Source: Streptomyces griseicoloratus
Lineage (GTDB): Bacteria; Actinomycetota; Actinomycetes; Streptomycetales; Streptomycetaceae
NCBI RefSeq assembly: GCF_014534645.1
Contig: NZ_JACVQF010000182.1
Coordinates: 1 to 64,000, forward strand
Direction: 5' to 3'
DNA length: 64,000 nt
Shown: piece after piece, positions 1 through 8,711 of the stretch
Position numbering within the stretch: the first letter of the stretch is position 1
Layout of the letters: the number at the start of each line of letters is the position of its first letter
Translations under genes and position numbers: made by a program
The notes under the pieces: model-generated
Databases searched by the model: none
The model's input: only the letters and a program-made list of their open reading frames with translations
Told to the model about the DNA's origin: nothing

Positions 1-6
1 GGGACG

Positions 7-104
7 TGTCGGGGGGTGTCCGCCCGCAGCGGTTGGCGCGTCAACGCCAGTCACTTGGTCACCGACCGATTCCGCGCCGTTCCGAGGACGGACACCCCCC
101 GGCA
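7..104. repeat. Inverted repeat downstream of prcA
   Basis: Two 16-nt arms at 7-22 and 89-104 match at 15 of 16 positions as an inverted repeat around 66 nt. They lie 3' of prcA, before the missing left part of the cluster. The repeat could fold as a long stem in the prcA mRNA, or mark the edge of a small repeat unit, since a 71-bp dispersed repeat follows at once. I see no gene in 1-186. Confidence 0.5.
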
Positions 105-105
105 C

Positions 106-176
106 GGCCCCGACCCGCAACACAACCGAACGCGCTACACGCACCCCCACCGAAACAGCACAGGCCGCCGCAGGCA
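106..176 (+). repeat. 71-bp dispersed repeat, copy A
   Basis: This stretch matches 50757-50827 without gaps at about 63 of 71 positions. Both copies are intergenic, one after prcA and one before the DUF202 pair. Neither lies in a credible reading frame. It looks like a member of a dispersed intergenic repeat family. Confidence 0.7.
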
Positions 177-186
177 CCCGCCGCTG

Positions 187-936
187 CTACTCCTCCTCGT
201 CCTCCCCCGAAACCTCCGCAGCAGCCCCCTCGGCAGAGCCCGACTCCAGTAGCCGCGCCAGCTGGCGCCCCACGATCCGCTTGAACTTCCGCTTCTGCGG
301 ACGCGTACGGTCCAGCACCGCGACCTCCAGCCGCTCCGCCGGAATCTCCCGCTCACTGCCATTCGTGTCCCGGGACAGCGCCTGCACCGCCAGCTTCAGC
401 GCCTCCGCCAGCGTCATACCGTCCCGGTGCCGCTGATCCAGATAGCCGCTGATCTGCTCCGCGTTGCCCCCGACCGCCACCGACCCGTGTTCGTCCACGA
501 TCGAACCGTCGTGCGGCAACCGGTAGATCTGGTCGCTCTCGGGACTCTCCCCGACCTCGGCGACCACCAACTCCACCTCGTAAGGCTTCTCCGCCTGGCT
601 GGAGAAGATCGTGCCCAGCGTCTGCGCATACACGTTCGCCAGGCCCCGCGCCGTCACATCGTCACGGTCGTAGGTGTAACCCCGCAGGTCGGCATAGCGC
701 ACGCCACCGATCCGCAGGTTCTCGTACTCGTTGTACTTGCCGGCGGCCGCGAAACCGATCCTGTCGTAGATCTCGCTGAACTTGTGCAGCGCACGGGACG
801 GGTTCTCACCGACGAACACAATGCCGTCGGCGTACTGCAGCACGACCAGGCTGCGGCCTCGGGCGATGCCCTTGCGGGCGTACTCCGCCCGGTCGGCCAT
901 GGCCTGCTGGGGTGAGACATAGAACGGCGTCGACAC
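187..936 (-). CDS. prcA: Proteasome subunit alpha
   Basis: This is the non-catalytic alpha subunit of the 20S core particle. Seven-membered alpha rings cap the beta rings, form the gated entry pore and dock the ATPase ring. The 249-aa protein has the usual start ([19 protein letters not shown]) and the family signature region [14 protein letters not shown] at about residues 16-29. A Ser/Glu-rich acidic tail closes the protein, as is common in Streptomyces. It starts with GTG, with AAAGGGA about 10 nt upstream. It follows prcB after 68 nt and is the last gene of the arc-to-prcA block inside the window. Confidence 0.97.
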   Translation of the reverse strand: MSTPFYVSPQQAMADRAEYARKGIARGRSLVVLQYADGIVFVGENPSRALHKFSEIYDRIGFAAAGKYNEYENLRIGGVRYADLRGYTYDRDDVTARGLANVYAQTLGTIFSSQAEKPYEVELVVAEVGESPESDQIYRLPHDGSIVDEHGSVAVGGNAEQISGYLDQRHRDGMTLAEALKLAVQALSRDTNGSEREIPAERLEVAVLDRTRPQKRKFKRIVGRQLARLLESGSAEGAAAEVSGEDEEE

Positions 937-1004
937 CGGTTATCCGTCCCTTTCTGTCGAAGTCACTGGACCACCTGACAACAAAAGCAACCGCGCCGCG
1001 CCCG

Positions 1005-1850
1005 CTACAGCAGCGCCGCCCGCGGACCGTCCGGCTGCTCCAGCCGCCGCTCCAGGACCGCACGGGCGAGCTCGGAGGACTCGTCCTCCGTCAGCCGGCG
1101 GAAGCCGTCCTCGGTGATCACGGTGATGATCGGGTAGATCCGGCGGGCGACATCGGGACCACCCGTCGCCGAGTCGTCGTCAGCCGCGTCGTACAGGGCC
1201 TGCACCACCAACGTCGTGGCCTCGGCCTCCGTCAGGTCCTTCCGGAAGAGCTTCTTCATCGCACCGCGCGCGAAGATCGACCCGGAGCCCGTGGCCGCGA
1301 AGCCCTGCTCCTCCGACCGACCGCCCGTCACGTCGTACGAGAAGATCCGGCCGTCACCACGGTCCAGGTCGTACCCCGCGAACAGCGGCACCACGGCCAG
1401 CCCCTGCATCGCCATGCCCAGGTTCGACCGGATCATCGTCGACAGCCGGTTCGCCTTGCCCTCCAGCGACAGCTGCGCGCCCTCGACCTTCTCGAAGTGC
1501 TCCAGCTCCAGCTGGAACAGCTTCACCATCTCCACGGCCAGACCCGCCGTACCGGCGATGCCCACGGCCGAGTACTCATCGGCCGGGAAGACCTTCTCGA
1601 TGTCCCGCTGCGCGATGACATTGCCCATCGTCGCCCGGCGGTCACCGGCCAGCACGACACCGCCGGGGAACGTCACGGCCACGATCGTCGTGCCGTGCGG
1701 CGCCTCGATCACGCCCTGCACCGGCGGCAGCTGCCGGTTGCCGGGGAGCAGCTCCGGCTGGTGCTCCCCGAGGAAGTCCATGAACGAAGAGGAGCCAGGC
1801 GTCAGGAAGGCAGCTGGTAGACGCCCGGTGCTACGAGTGTTGGCTTCCAC
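1005..1850 (-). CDS. prcB: Proteasome subunit beta (catalytic)
   Basis: This is the N-terminal nucleophile threonine protease of the 20S core. The 281-aa precursor has a 53-residue propeptide ending in His-Gly. Cleavage exposes Thr54 in the motif GTTIVAV, which is the catalytic residue. The GDRRATMG and GIAGTAGLA stretches are typical of the family. It starts with GTG after a strong GGAAGGAA site. The first 49 nt overlap the 3' end of the upstream endonuclease-like gene, so the two are probably translationally coupled. It forms the core particle with prcA. Confidence 0.97.
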   Translation of the reverse strand: MEANTRSTGRLPAAFLTPGSSSFMDFLGEHQPELLPGNRQLPPVQGVIEAPHGTTIVAVTFPGGVVLAGDRRATMGNVIAQRDIEKVFPADEYSAVGIAGTAGLAVEMVKLFQLELEHFEKVEGAQLSLEGKANRLSTMIRSNLGMAMQGLAVVPLFAGYDLDRGDGRIFSYDVTGGRSEEQGFAATGSGSIFARGAMKKLFRKDLTEAEATTLVVQALYDAADDDSATGGPDVARRIYPIITVITEDGFRRLTEDESSELARAVLERRLEQPDGPRAALL

Positions 1851-2395
1851 GCGATTCCTTCCACGTATGCGGCAGCCCGCCTTATGGCATCGGGCCGATC
1901 CTTGAACTGCCCAAGGGCTGCGTTACAGCTGAAGCACAGTACGCCACGGACCCTACCCGTCTCATGGCAGTGATCCACATGCTCCGGTGGAGCCGACAGA
2001 CATATACAGCAGACGCCATGCTGCGCAGCGATCAACTCATCACGCTCCGCCTCGGTGAGGCCGTACTTGCGCTTGAAGTAGCTGGCTCTGTTCCGCTCCG
2101 CACGGCACCCACGGCAGTAGCTCGCCCAGCCGTCAGAGGACGACTTGTTCCGCTCCCACTCGGAGTGCGGCTTCACATTGCCGCACTGCGGGCACCGCTT
2201 ATGCCCTGGGGGGACGGCAACCTTCTCCCGCACCTTCTTCCCCTTGGCCTCCTGGCGCTGCCGGTAGTACTCGGCGGAGCACTGCCGGCAGTACGCCTGG
2301 AGGCCGTCGGGCATGGACCTATTGCTGGCGAAGGCCGTCCGGGGCAGGTATTGCTTGCACCGCGAACAACGCCTCAGCTCAGACTCTTCGATCAC
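1802..2395 (-). CDS. Endonuclease VII-like HNH protein inside the proteasome operon
   Basis: This 197-aa protein has three zinc-type modules. Two tandem N-terminal ribbons of the form C-x2-C...DGxxxYCRxC span residues 8-39 and about 68-99. The C-terminal part carries C-x2-C pairs around [13 protein letters not shown], the histidine-metal signature of phage T4 endonuclease VII-type (HNH superfamily) nucleases. The gene lies between pup (41-nt gap) and prcB (49-nt overlap), so it should be co-transcribed with them. S. coelicolor has, as I recall, a homologue at the same place. I see no evidence that it acts in pupylation. The GTG start has only a weak ribosome site. Confidence 0.85.
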   Translation of the reverse strand: MIEESELRRCSRCKQYLPRTAFASNRSMPDGLQAYCRQCSAEYYRQRQEAKGKKVREKVAVPPGHKRCPQCGNVKPHSEWERNKSSSDGWASYCRGCRAERNRASYFKRKYGLTEAERDELIAAQHGVCCICLSAPPEHVDHCHETGRVRGVLCFSCNAALGQFKDRPDAIRRAAAYVEGIAWKPTLVAPGVYQLPS

Positions 2396-2416
2396 CCCGA
2401 GGATCCCCCGATCTCA

Positions 2417-2431
2417 CCTTCGAAACGAAGG
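2417..2431 (-). other. Small hairpin between pup and the endonuclease gene
   Basis: CCTTCG-AAA-CGAAGG is a perfect 6-bp stem with a 3-nt loop, just 3' of the pup stop codon. It could stabilise the pup end of the transcript or weakly attenuate the downstream genes. It is too short to call a terminator. Confidence 0.4.
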
Positions 2432-2436
2432 CGAAA

Positions 2437-2655
2437 TCACTCTCCACCCTTCTGAACGAAGGACCTCACGAAATCCTCAGCGTTCTCTTCGAGTACGTCG
2501 TCGATTTCGTCCAGGACGGAGTCCACGTCGTCGCTCAGTTTCTCCTGGCGCTCCTTGAGGTCCTCCGCGGCCTGCGCGTCCTGCGCCTGCTCCTCGACCT
2601 CCTCCGTGGACCGCGTGGCCTTCTGCTGCCCGCCGCCGGTGTCCTTGGTCGCCAT
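2437..2655 (-). CDS. pup: Prokaryotic ubiquitin-like protein Pup
   Basis: This 72-aa, highly acidic and mostly disordered protein modifiers lysines of target proteins through its C-terminal residue. A helical segment at about residues 25-60 binds the coiled coils of the ATPase Arc. The C-terminus is Gly-Gly-Glu, so the ligation-competent Glu is encoded directly and deamidation by Dop is not needed. I chose ATG at 2655 because MATKDTGGGQQ is the usual Pup start and GGTGAGGG precedes it; an in-frame start further upstream at 2793 is not plausible. A -10-like TAGGGT lies at 2706-2711. The gene heads pup-endonuclease-prcB-prcA. Confidence 0.96.
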   Translation of the reverse strand: MATKDTGGGQQKATRSTEEVEEQAQDAQAAEDLKERQEKLSDDVDSVLDEIDDVLEENAEDFVRSFVQKGGE

Positions 2656-2705
2656 AACCCTCACCCCGCTCGGTTCGCCCGACACAGTTGCTCGGTCAAG
2701 ATCAG

Positions 2706-2711
2706 ACCCTA
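2706..2711 (-). promoter_or_regulatory. Candidate -10 element before pup
   Basis: Read on the minus strand this is TAGGGT, about 50 nt before the pup start. The same hexamer lies before arc at 6386-6391. No convincing -35 box accompanies it. Confidence 0.35.
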
Positions 2712-2833
2712 CAAGCCGGGTCCGACAATGGCCCCGCAGTTTCTCCAACGTACGGGGGCCACCTCGATGATTCCCGGACCCGGGGATTTCCACCCTGTCC
2801 GGCCGACTTCTCGCGCGTACCCGCGCGCCCCGC

Positions 2834-4345
2834 TCACCCTCCGGACAGGACCTTGACCAGGTCTTCCGCCGTGCGGCAGCGGTCCAGGAGCTCCTTCACG
2901 TGATTACGCGTTCCGCGAAGCGGTTCCAGGGTTGGCACGCGCTGGAGCGAGTCCCGGCCCGGCAGATCGAAGATCACCGAATCCCAGGAGGCCGCCGCGA
3001 CGTCGTCCGCGTACTGCTCCAGGCAGCGCCCGCGGAAGTACGCCCTGGTGTCCTCCGGCGGCTTCGTACGGGCCCGCTCGACCTCCGCCTCGTCCAGCAG
3101 CCGCTTGATGCGCCCGCGGGCCGCGAGACGGTTGTACAGGCCCTTGTCGGGCCGTACGTCGGCGTACTGGAGGTCCACCAGGTGCAGCCTGGCCGCGTCC
3201 CAGTCGACGCCGTCCCTGCGCCGGTAGCCCTCCATCAGCTCCCGCTTGGCGACCCAGTCCAGCTCGCCGGCCAGGCTCATGGGGTCGTTCTCCAGGCGGT
3301 TGAGGGTGTCCTCCCAGCGGGACAGGACGTCCTTGGTCTGTTCGTCGGCGTCGGCGCCGTAGCGTTCCTCCACGTACTTGCGGGACAGCTCGTAGTACTC
3401 CATCTGGAGCTGTACCGCGGTGAGCGTGCGTCCGCTGCGGAGGGTGACCAGACGCTTGAGGCTCGGGTCGTGGGAGACCTGGTGCAGGGTCCGTACGGGC
3501 TGGTCGACCGCCAGGTCCACGGCGATGAAGCCGTCCTCGATCATCGACAGGACCAGGGCCGTCGTGCCCAGCTTCAGGTACGTCGAGATCTCCGACAGGT
3601 TCGCGTCGCCGATGATCACGTGCAGCCGCCGGTACTTCTCGGCGTCCGCGTGCGGTTCGTCGCGCGTGTTGATGATGGGCCGCTTCAGCGTCGTCTCCAG
3701 GCCCACCTCGACCTCGAAGTAGTCCGCGCGCTGGCTGAGCTGGAAGCCGTGCTCGTGCCCGTCCTGGCCGATGCCGACGCGGCCGGCGCCGGCGAAGACC
3801 TGGCGGGAGACGAAGAACGGGGTCAGGTGGCGCACGATGTCCGAGAAGGCGGTCTCCCGCTTCATCAGGTAGTTCTCGTGCGTGCCGTAGGAGGCGCCCT
3901 TGTTGTCGGTGTTGTTCTTGTAGAGGTGGATCGGCTGGGCGCCGGGCAGCTGGGCGGCCCGCTCGGCGGCCTCGGCCATGATGCGCTCGCCGGCCTTGTC
4001 CCACAGCACGGCGTCGCGCGGGTTGGTGACCTCCGGGGCGCTGTACTCGGGGTGGGCGTGGTCGACGTAGAGCCGTGCTCCGTTGGTGAGGATCACGTTG
4101 GCCAGGCCGATGTCCTCGTCGGTGAGCTGGCTGGCGTCGGCGGCCTCACGGGCGAGGTCGAAGCCTCGCGCGTCCCGCAGCGGGTTCTCCTCCTCGAAGT
4201 CCCAGCGGGCCCGGCGGGCCCGGTGCATCGCCGCCGCGTAGGCGTTGACGATCTGGGACGAGGTGAGCATGGCATTGGCGTTGGGGTGACCGGGGACGGA
4301 GATCCCGTACTCCGTCTCGATGCCCATTACTCGCCGTACGGTCAT
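2834..4345 (-). CDS. dop: Depupylase/deamidase Dop
   Basis: This glutamine synthetase-fold enzyme hydrolyses the Pup-substrate isopeptide bond and, where Pup ends in Gln, deamidates it. The 503-aa length and the start [16 protein letters not shown] distinguish Dop from the ligase PafA, which is shorter and starts differently. The ATP/metal-binding ETEYG strand and the [20 protein letters not shown] region are intact. GGAGGG precedes the ATG. Since the local Pup already ends in Glu, this Dop should serve mainly as depupylase. It lies downstream of arc and 178 nt upstream of pup. Confidence 0.93.
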   Translation of the reverse strand: MTVRRVMGIETEYGISVPGHPNANAMLTSSQIVNAYAAAMHRARRARWDFEEENPLRDARGFDLAREAADASQLTDEDIGLANVILTNGARLYVDHAHPEYSAPEVTNPRDAVLWDKAGERIMAEAAERAAQLPGAQPIHLYKNNTDNKGASYGTHENYLMKRETAFSDIVRHLTPFFVSRQVFAGAGRVGIGQDGHEHGFQLSQRADYFEVEVGLETTLKRPIINTRDEPHADAEKYRRLHVIIGDANLSEISTYLKLGTTALVLSMIEDGFIAVDLAVDQPVRTLHQVSHDPSLKRLVTLRSGRTLTAVQLQMEYYELSRKYVEERYGADADEQTKDVLSRWEDTLNRLENDPMSLAGELDWVAKRELMEGYRRRDGVDWDAARLHLVDLQYADVRPDKGLYNRLAARGRIKRLLDEAEVERARTKPPEDTRAYFRGRCLEQYADDVAAASWDSVIFDLPGRDSLQRVPTLEPLRGTRNHVKELLDRCRTAEDLVKVLSGG

Positions 4346-4537
4346 GCGGCCCTCCTTGCCCGGCGGCGCCCTCGGTCGTGGGCGCCGCTCAAGTACCGCT
4401 GGCGCTCCCGTGCGTGTGCGGTGCCCGTCCCCGCACTGCGCGACTCGGCGGTACGGAAGAGCCTAGAACGCCTTTGCGCTGGTGGGGAGATCATTTGCGT
4501 CATTGCCTTGCTCCAGCCGGGGCTCCGGAAAACAGTC

Positions 4538-4570
4538 GGCTGCGGGTACCCGCCGAGGGCACCCGCAGCC
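4538..4570 (-). terminator. Hairpin terminator after arc
   Basis: A perfect 10-bp stem (GGCTGCGGGT / ACCCGCAGCC) with a 13-nt loop lies 11 nt past the arc stop codon. It suggests that arc and dop are partly separate transcription units. Confidence 0.75.
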
Positions 4571-4580
4571 GCCCCGCCTT

Positions 4581-6347
4581 TTACAGGTACTGACCGGTGT
4601 TCGCCACCGTGTCGATGGAGCGTCCGGTGTCCGCGCCCTGCTTTCCGGTGACGAGCGTACGGATGTACACGATCCGCTCGCCCTTCTTGCCGGAGATGCG
4701 GGCCCAGTCGTCCGGGTTGGTGGTGTTGGGCAGGTCCTCGTTCTCCTTGAACTCGTCCACGCATGCCTGGAGGAGGTGGGAGACCCGGAGGCCCTTCTGA
4801 TTCTTTTCGAGGAAGTCCTTGATCGCCATTTTCTTGGCGCGTCCGACGATGTTCTCGATCATGGCGCCGGAATTGAAGTCCTTGAAGTAGAGGACTTCCT
4901 TGTCGCCGTTTGCGTAGGTGACCTCCAGGAAGCGGTTCTCCTCGGTTTCGGCGTACATCTGTTCCACCGCCGTCTGGATCATGCTCTGGACGGTGGCCGC
5001 CTTGTCCTTGTCGTGCTCCGCGAGGTCGTCCACGTGGAGCGGGAGGCGTTCGGTGAGGTACTTGCCGAAGATGTCCTTGGCCGCTTCGGCGTCCGGACGC
5101 TCGATCTTGATCTTCACGTCGAGCCGGCCGGGCCGCAGGATGGCGGGGTCGATCATGTCCTCGCGGTTGGAGGCGCCGATCACGACCACGTTCTGCAGGC
5201 CCTCCACACCGTCGATCTCGGCGAGCAGCTGCGGGACGATGGTGTTCTCCACGTCCGAGCTGACGCCGGAGCCGCGGGTGCGGAAGAGGGATTCCATCTC
5301 GTCGAAGAAGACGATGACGGGGGTGCCCTCGCTGGCCTTCTCCCGGGCCCGCTGGAAGACCAGGCGGATCTGCCGCTCGGTCTCGCCGACGTACTTGTTG
5401 AGCAGCTCGGGGCCCTTGATGTTCAGGAAGAAGCTCTTGCCGGCCGCCTGGCCCGTGACCTCGGCGACCTTCTTGGCCAGAGAATTGGCGACCGCCTTGG
5501 CGATCAGCGTCTTGCCGCATCCGGGGGGGCCGTAGAGCAGGACGCCCTTGGGCGGGCGCAGCTCGTGCTCCTTGAACAGGTCCGGGTAGAGGTAGGGCAG
5601 CTCTACCGCGTCGCGGATCATCTCGATCTGGTTGCCCAGGCCGCCGATCTGCTCGTAGCCGATGTCGGGGACCTCTTCGAGGACGAGTTCTTCGACCTCG
5701 CTCTTGGGGACGACCTCGTAGACGTAGCCGGAGCGGGGTTCGAGCAGCAGGGCGTCGCCGGGGCGGATGGTCACGTCCAGCAGCGGCTCGGCGAGCCGTA
5801 CCACCCGTTCCTCGTCGGTGTGCCCCAGTACCAGGGCGCGCTCGCCGTCCTCCAGGATCTCCTTGAGGGTGACGATGTCGCCGACGCTCTCGAAGTGCAT
5901 GGCCTCGACCACGTTGAGTGCTTCGTTGAGCATCACTTCCTGGCCGCGCCGGAGCTCGTCGAGCTCGACGCTCGGGCTGACGTTCACCCGGAGCTTGCGG
6001 CCGCCGGTGAAGATGTCGGCGGTGCCGTCCTCGTTCGCCTGCAGGAAGACGCCGAAGCCCGCCGGCGGCTGCGCCAGCCGGTCGACCTCCTCCTTGAGGG
6101 CCACGATCTGGTCGCGGGCCTCACGGAGCGTGTTGGCGAGTCGCTCGTTCTGTGCGGATACGCCGGCCAGGTTGGTCTGCAGCTCGACGATCCGCTCTTC
6201 GAGAATTCTCGTGTGCCGCGGAGAGTCGGCGAGCTTGCGTCGCAGGACGGCGATCTCCTGCTCAAGGTAGGCCACCTGCCCGGCCGGGTCGTCGGACCCG
6301 CGTCCCGGGCGGATGCCGCGGTTCATGTCGTCGTCGTGGGCTGCCAC
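4581..6347 (-). CDS. arc: Proteasome-associated AAA+ ATPase Arc/Mpa
   Basis: This ring ATPase recognises Pup, unfolds pupylated proteins and threads them into the 20S core. The 588-aa protein has an N-terminal coiled coil (about residues 22-95) that binds Pup, then double OB folds, then one AAA domain with Walker A GPPGCGKT (273-280) and Walker B FFDE (to about 350). The C-terminus GQYL is the motif that docks in the alpha ring and opens the gate. I chose GTG at 6347 because GGAGGAGGTGAG stands just before it; the ATG at 6365 would put that ribosome site inside the coding region. A -10-like TAGGGT lies at 6386-6391. Confidence 0.95.
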   Translation of the reverse strand: MAAHDDDMNRGIRPGRGSDDPAGQVAYLEQEIAVLRRKLADSPRHTRILEERIVELQTNLAGVSAQNERLANTLREARDQIVALKEEVDRLAQPPAGFGVFLQANEDGTADIFTGGRKLRVNVSPSVELDELRRGQEVMLNEALNVVEAMHFESVGDIVTLKEILEDGERALVLGHTDEERVVRLAEPLLDVTIRPGDALLLEPRSGYVYEVVPKSEVEELVLEEVPDIGYEQIGGLGNQIEMIRDAVELPYLYPDLFKEHELRPPKGVLLYGPPGCGKTLIAKAVANSLAKKVAEVTGQAAGKSFFLNIKGPELLNKYVGETERQIRLVFQRAREKASEGTPVIVFFDEMESLFRTRGSGVSSDVENTIVPQLLAEIDGVEGLQNVVVIGASNREDMIDPAILRPGRLDVKIKIERPDAEAAKDIFGKYLTERLPLHVDDLAEHDKDKAATVQSMIQTAVEQMYAETEENRFLEVTYANGDKEVLYFKDFNSGAMIENIVGRAKKMAIKDFLEKNQKGLRVSHLLQACVDEFKENEDLPNTTNPDDWARISGKKGERIVYIRTLVTGKQGADTGRSIDTVANTGQYL

Positions 6348-6592
6348 GGTCCTCACCTCCTCCAAGGGGAGCTGGACGCTTCCAGACCCTACCTGGGTGG
6401 GTGTCGATTGAAACCCCTAGATCACAAAGACTGTCGGGGTGTGTCCGATCTTCACCCTTGCGCTCTCCCTCACGCCAGGGGAATACCCACGGAACGTGAG
6501 TGGAACCCAGCCGGAGGTAGGGTCGAAGTGTTCAACACCCGTCAGAGCTGGCCGGATTCCCGACCGGTTCGACGCAGGAAACGGCAGGAGAG

Positions 6593-6898
6593 ATGACCGT
6601 GCAGCAGGAGGCCGGAGTCGGCGGCGAGGCGCTGGAGGTCTGGATCGACCAGGACCTGTGTACCGGCGACGGCATCTGCGCCCAGTACGCGCCCGAGGTG
6701 TTCGAGCTGGACATCGACGGTCTGGCCTATGTCAAGGGCGCGGACGACGAGCTCCTGCAGGAGAAGGGGGCGGCAACGCCCGTACCGCTGCCGCTTCTCA
6801 CGGACGTGATCGACTCCGCGAGGGAATGTCCCGGAGAGTGCATCCACGTACGTCGTGTTTCGGACAGGGCCGAGGTGTACGGCCCGGACGCAGAGTGA
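6593..6898 (+). CDS. Ferredoxin, 3Fe-4S/4Fe-4S type
   Basis: This small soluble electron carrier has 101 residues. Cysteines sit in DLCTGDGICAQYAPEVF (about residues 22-38) and in ARECPGECI near the C-terminus. The pattern C-x5-C...C-x3-P resembles single-cluster actinobacterial ferredoxins that often serve cytochromes P450, though no P450 gene lies nearby. GGCAGGAGAG precedes the ATG. It is divergent from arc and convergent with the next gene. The redox partner cannot be told from the sequence. Confidence 0.88.
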   Translation: MTVQQEAGVGGEALEVWIDQDLCTGDGICAQYAPEVFELDIDGLAYVKGADDELLQEKGAATPVPLPLLTDVIDSARECPGECIHVRRVSDRAEVYGPDAE

Positions 6899-6971
6899 CT
6901 CAACTGTGACTCTTCGCGTACGCAGTGTGACCGTTGTCTGATGTGCCACACCTCGGGGGCGGGGTGGTGGG

Positions 6972-7550
6972 TCACACGGTGCGGGCCTGGGACGGCGTGA
7001 CGCGGACGAACGTGCCGTTGTCCCACCGCCATTTCACGTCGTCCGTCACGTCGGGGCAGCAACTGGGCACGTCGGCCGACGAGTAGCCGAGGAGGGTGGC
7101 GTGGACGGCGCCGCCGCGCACGGAGAAGTCGGTGACCGTCCGCCGTTCCCCGGGTTTCACGAGCGTGGCCACGACCCGGGGCTTGCCGCCGTCGGGGTCC
7201 CGGGTCAGGACGTAGACGCCGTCGGGCGGGGTGCCCATGGGGGCGTCGCAGTGCACGACCGCCACCGTCTCGGGCCGGCCGTCGCCGTCGAGGTCGCCGG
7301 AGGCCTTCTTCTGCACCACCGCCTCGACCGGGCCGCATTCCAGGGGGAAGGCGACGGCCGAGGGGTCGGGTGGTGCGATGTGTGCCGGGGCGCTCTTCGT
7401 CTTGGGAGCGGCGGTCTGCGCGGCCGTCGCGGCGTCGGGCTGGAGGACCGAGGACAGGGCCACGACGCCGGCGAGAGCCGTGGCGGTGGCGACCCAGTGG
7501 ATCGGTCGGGTGTGGGTGTGCGACAGGTCCGGAACGGCGGGGTGCTGCAC
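6972..7550 (-). CDS. Putative exported protein of unknown function
   Basis: I do not recognise a characterised family. The 192-aa protein starts, in my reading, at a GTG with AGGAGA about 8 nt upstream. A hydrophobic segment (WVATATALAGVVALSSVL) then ends in an Ala-rich stretch, as in a secretion signal. The mature part contains DLDGDGRPE, a calcium-binding or FG-GAP-like loop, and four cysteines that could form disulfides. An in-frame upstream start at 7604 would only add a Pro-rich leader. It probably acts outside the membrane. Confidence 0.7.
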   Translation of the reverse strand: MQHPAVPDLSHTHTRPIHWVATATALAGVVALSSVLQPDAATAAQTAAPKTKSAPAHIAPPDPSAVAFPLECGPVEAVVQKKASGDLDGDGRPETVAVVHCDAPMGTPPDGVYVLTRDPDGGKPRVVATLVKPGERRTVTDFSVRGGAVHATLLGYSSADVPSCCPDVTDDVKWRWDNGTFVRVTPSQARTV

Positions 7551-7682
7551 GAGGAGTGTCTCCTGTGAGGGCTGTGCCGGTGGGGGTGGCCAGCATCGTG
7601 CCACACGTCACAGTGCGGGGGAACGGCGGGGTGGGTACCGGGGCGGCCGTCCCGGGCGCCGCCGGTGCCGCGCCAACGCGAC

Positions 7683-7732
7683 GGCGCCGTGGCCGAGTTC
7701 CGGGACGTCCCCGGGAACTCTGCCACGGCGCC
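7683..7732 (-). terminator. Strong hairpin terminator after trmI
   Basis: The outer stem GGCGCCGTGGC / GCCACGGCGCC and the inner stem GAGTTCC / GGAACTC form a 50-nt near-perfect hairpin 30 nt past the trmI stop. Confidence 0.8.
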
Positions 7733-7761
7733 TGTGCGTTGGCTGGGGTGCGGGGACCGCC

Positions 7762-8664
7762 TCAGCGGCCGGAGCCTCCGTCGGCGTTGGGGCCGGCGTA
7801 GTCCTCGCCGTAGGCGCCCTTGGCGGGGCGGCGGCGGCGCATGGGCGGCTCGACGCCGTCGGCGAGGCGTCGGGCGGTGAGCAGGAAGCCGGTGTGGCCG
7901 ATCATCCGGTGGTCCGGGCGGACGGCCAGGCCCTCGATGTGCCAGTTGCGGATCATCGTCTCCCAGGCGGTCGGCTCGTTGAAGCAGCCGATCTCGCGGA
8001 TGGACTCCACGGTCCGGGCGAGCTGGGTGGTGGTGGCGACGTAGCAGCACAGGATGCCGCCGGGCACGAGTGCCTTGGAGACGGCCTCCAGGCACTCCCA
8101 GGGGGCGAGCATGTCGAGGATGACGCGGTCGACGTCGGTGTCGGACAGGTTGTCCTGGAGGTCGCCGACGGTGAGCTGCCAGGCGGGGTGCGGGCCGCCG
8201 AAGTAGCGCTCCACGTTCTGCTGGGCGATCTCGGCGAAGTCCTCGCGGCGCTCGTAGGAGTGCAGCATGCCCTGGTCGCCGATGGCGCGCAGCAGGAAGC
8301 TGCTGAGCGAGCCGGAGCCCACGCCGGCCTCGACGACGCGTGCGCCGGGGAAGATGTCGGCGAAGGCGAGGATCTGCCCCGCGTCCTTCGGGTAGACGAC
8401 GGCTGCCCCGCGGGGCATGGACAGGACGTAGTCGGGGAGCAGGGGGCGCAGCGCGAGGTAGGCGACGTTACCGGTGGTGCGGACAACGCTGCCCTCGGGA
8501 GCACCGATCAGTTCGTCGTGCGGGAAGGAACCCTTGTGGGTGTGGAAGTTCTTCCCGGCCTCGAGCGTGAACGTGTAGTGGCGGCCCTTGGGGTCGGTCA
8601 GCTGTACCTGGTCCCCGACCTTGAAGGGCCCGCGCCTGCGGGCGGCACCGGTCGGTTCGGACAT
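7762..8664 (-). CDS. trmI: tRNA (adenine-58-N1)-methyltransferase
   Basis: This SAM-dependent enzyme makes m1A58 in the T-loop of tRNAs and works as a tetramer. The 300-aa protein has an N-terminal beta domain and a Rossmann methyltransferase domain with motif I VVEAGVGSGS at about residues 110-119, followed by the acidic loop HSYERREDFAEIA. It is homologous to Rv2118c, which is also close to mpa in Mycobacterium tuberculosis. There is no clear ribosome site; TAGGCT at 8671-8676, six nt before the ATG, suggests a leaderless transcript. Confidence 0.93.
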   Translation of the reverse strand: MSEPTGAARRRGPFKVGDQVQLTDPKGRHYTFTLEAGKNFHTHKGSFPHDELIGAPEGSVVRTTGNVAYLALRPLLPDYVLSMPRGAAVVYPKDAGQILAFADIFPGARVVEAGVGSGSLSSFLLRAIGDQGMLHSYERREDFAEIAQQNVERYFGGPHPAWQLTVGDLQDNLSDTDVDRVILDMLAPWECLEAVSKALVPGGILCCYVATTTQLARTVESIREIGCFNEPTAWETMIRNWHIEGLAVRPDHRMIGHTGFLLTARRLADGVEPPMRRRRPAKGAYGEDYAGPNADGGSGR

Positions 8665-8670
8665 GTGACC

Positions 8671-8676
8671 AGCCTA
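8671..8676 (-). promoter_or_regulatory. -10 element of leaderless trmI
   Basis: TAGGCT on the minus strand, six nt before the trmI ATG, fits TANNNT and would place transcription start at or next to the A of ATG. No good -35 box is visible. Confidence 0.45.
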
Positions 8677-8711
8677 CCGGTCCTGGGCGGGGCCGCCGAC
8701 CATGTGGGCGG

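Noticed and set aside
1802-2395. Prophage remnant around the endonuclease VII-like gene
   Set aside because: No integrase, phage structural gene or att-like repeat is near, and the place inside the proteasome operon appears to be conserved in Streptomyces.
2834-4345. PafA ligase
   Set aside because: Length of 503 aa and the [10 protein letters not shown] start fit Dop; PafA is shorter and begins differently.
4482-6596. 704-codon open frame opposite arc
   Set aside because: Antisense of a highly conserved ATPase; no start signals or known domain.
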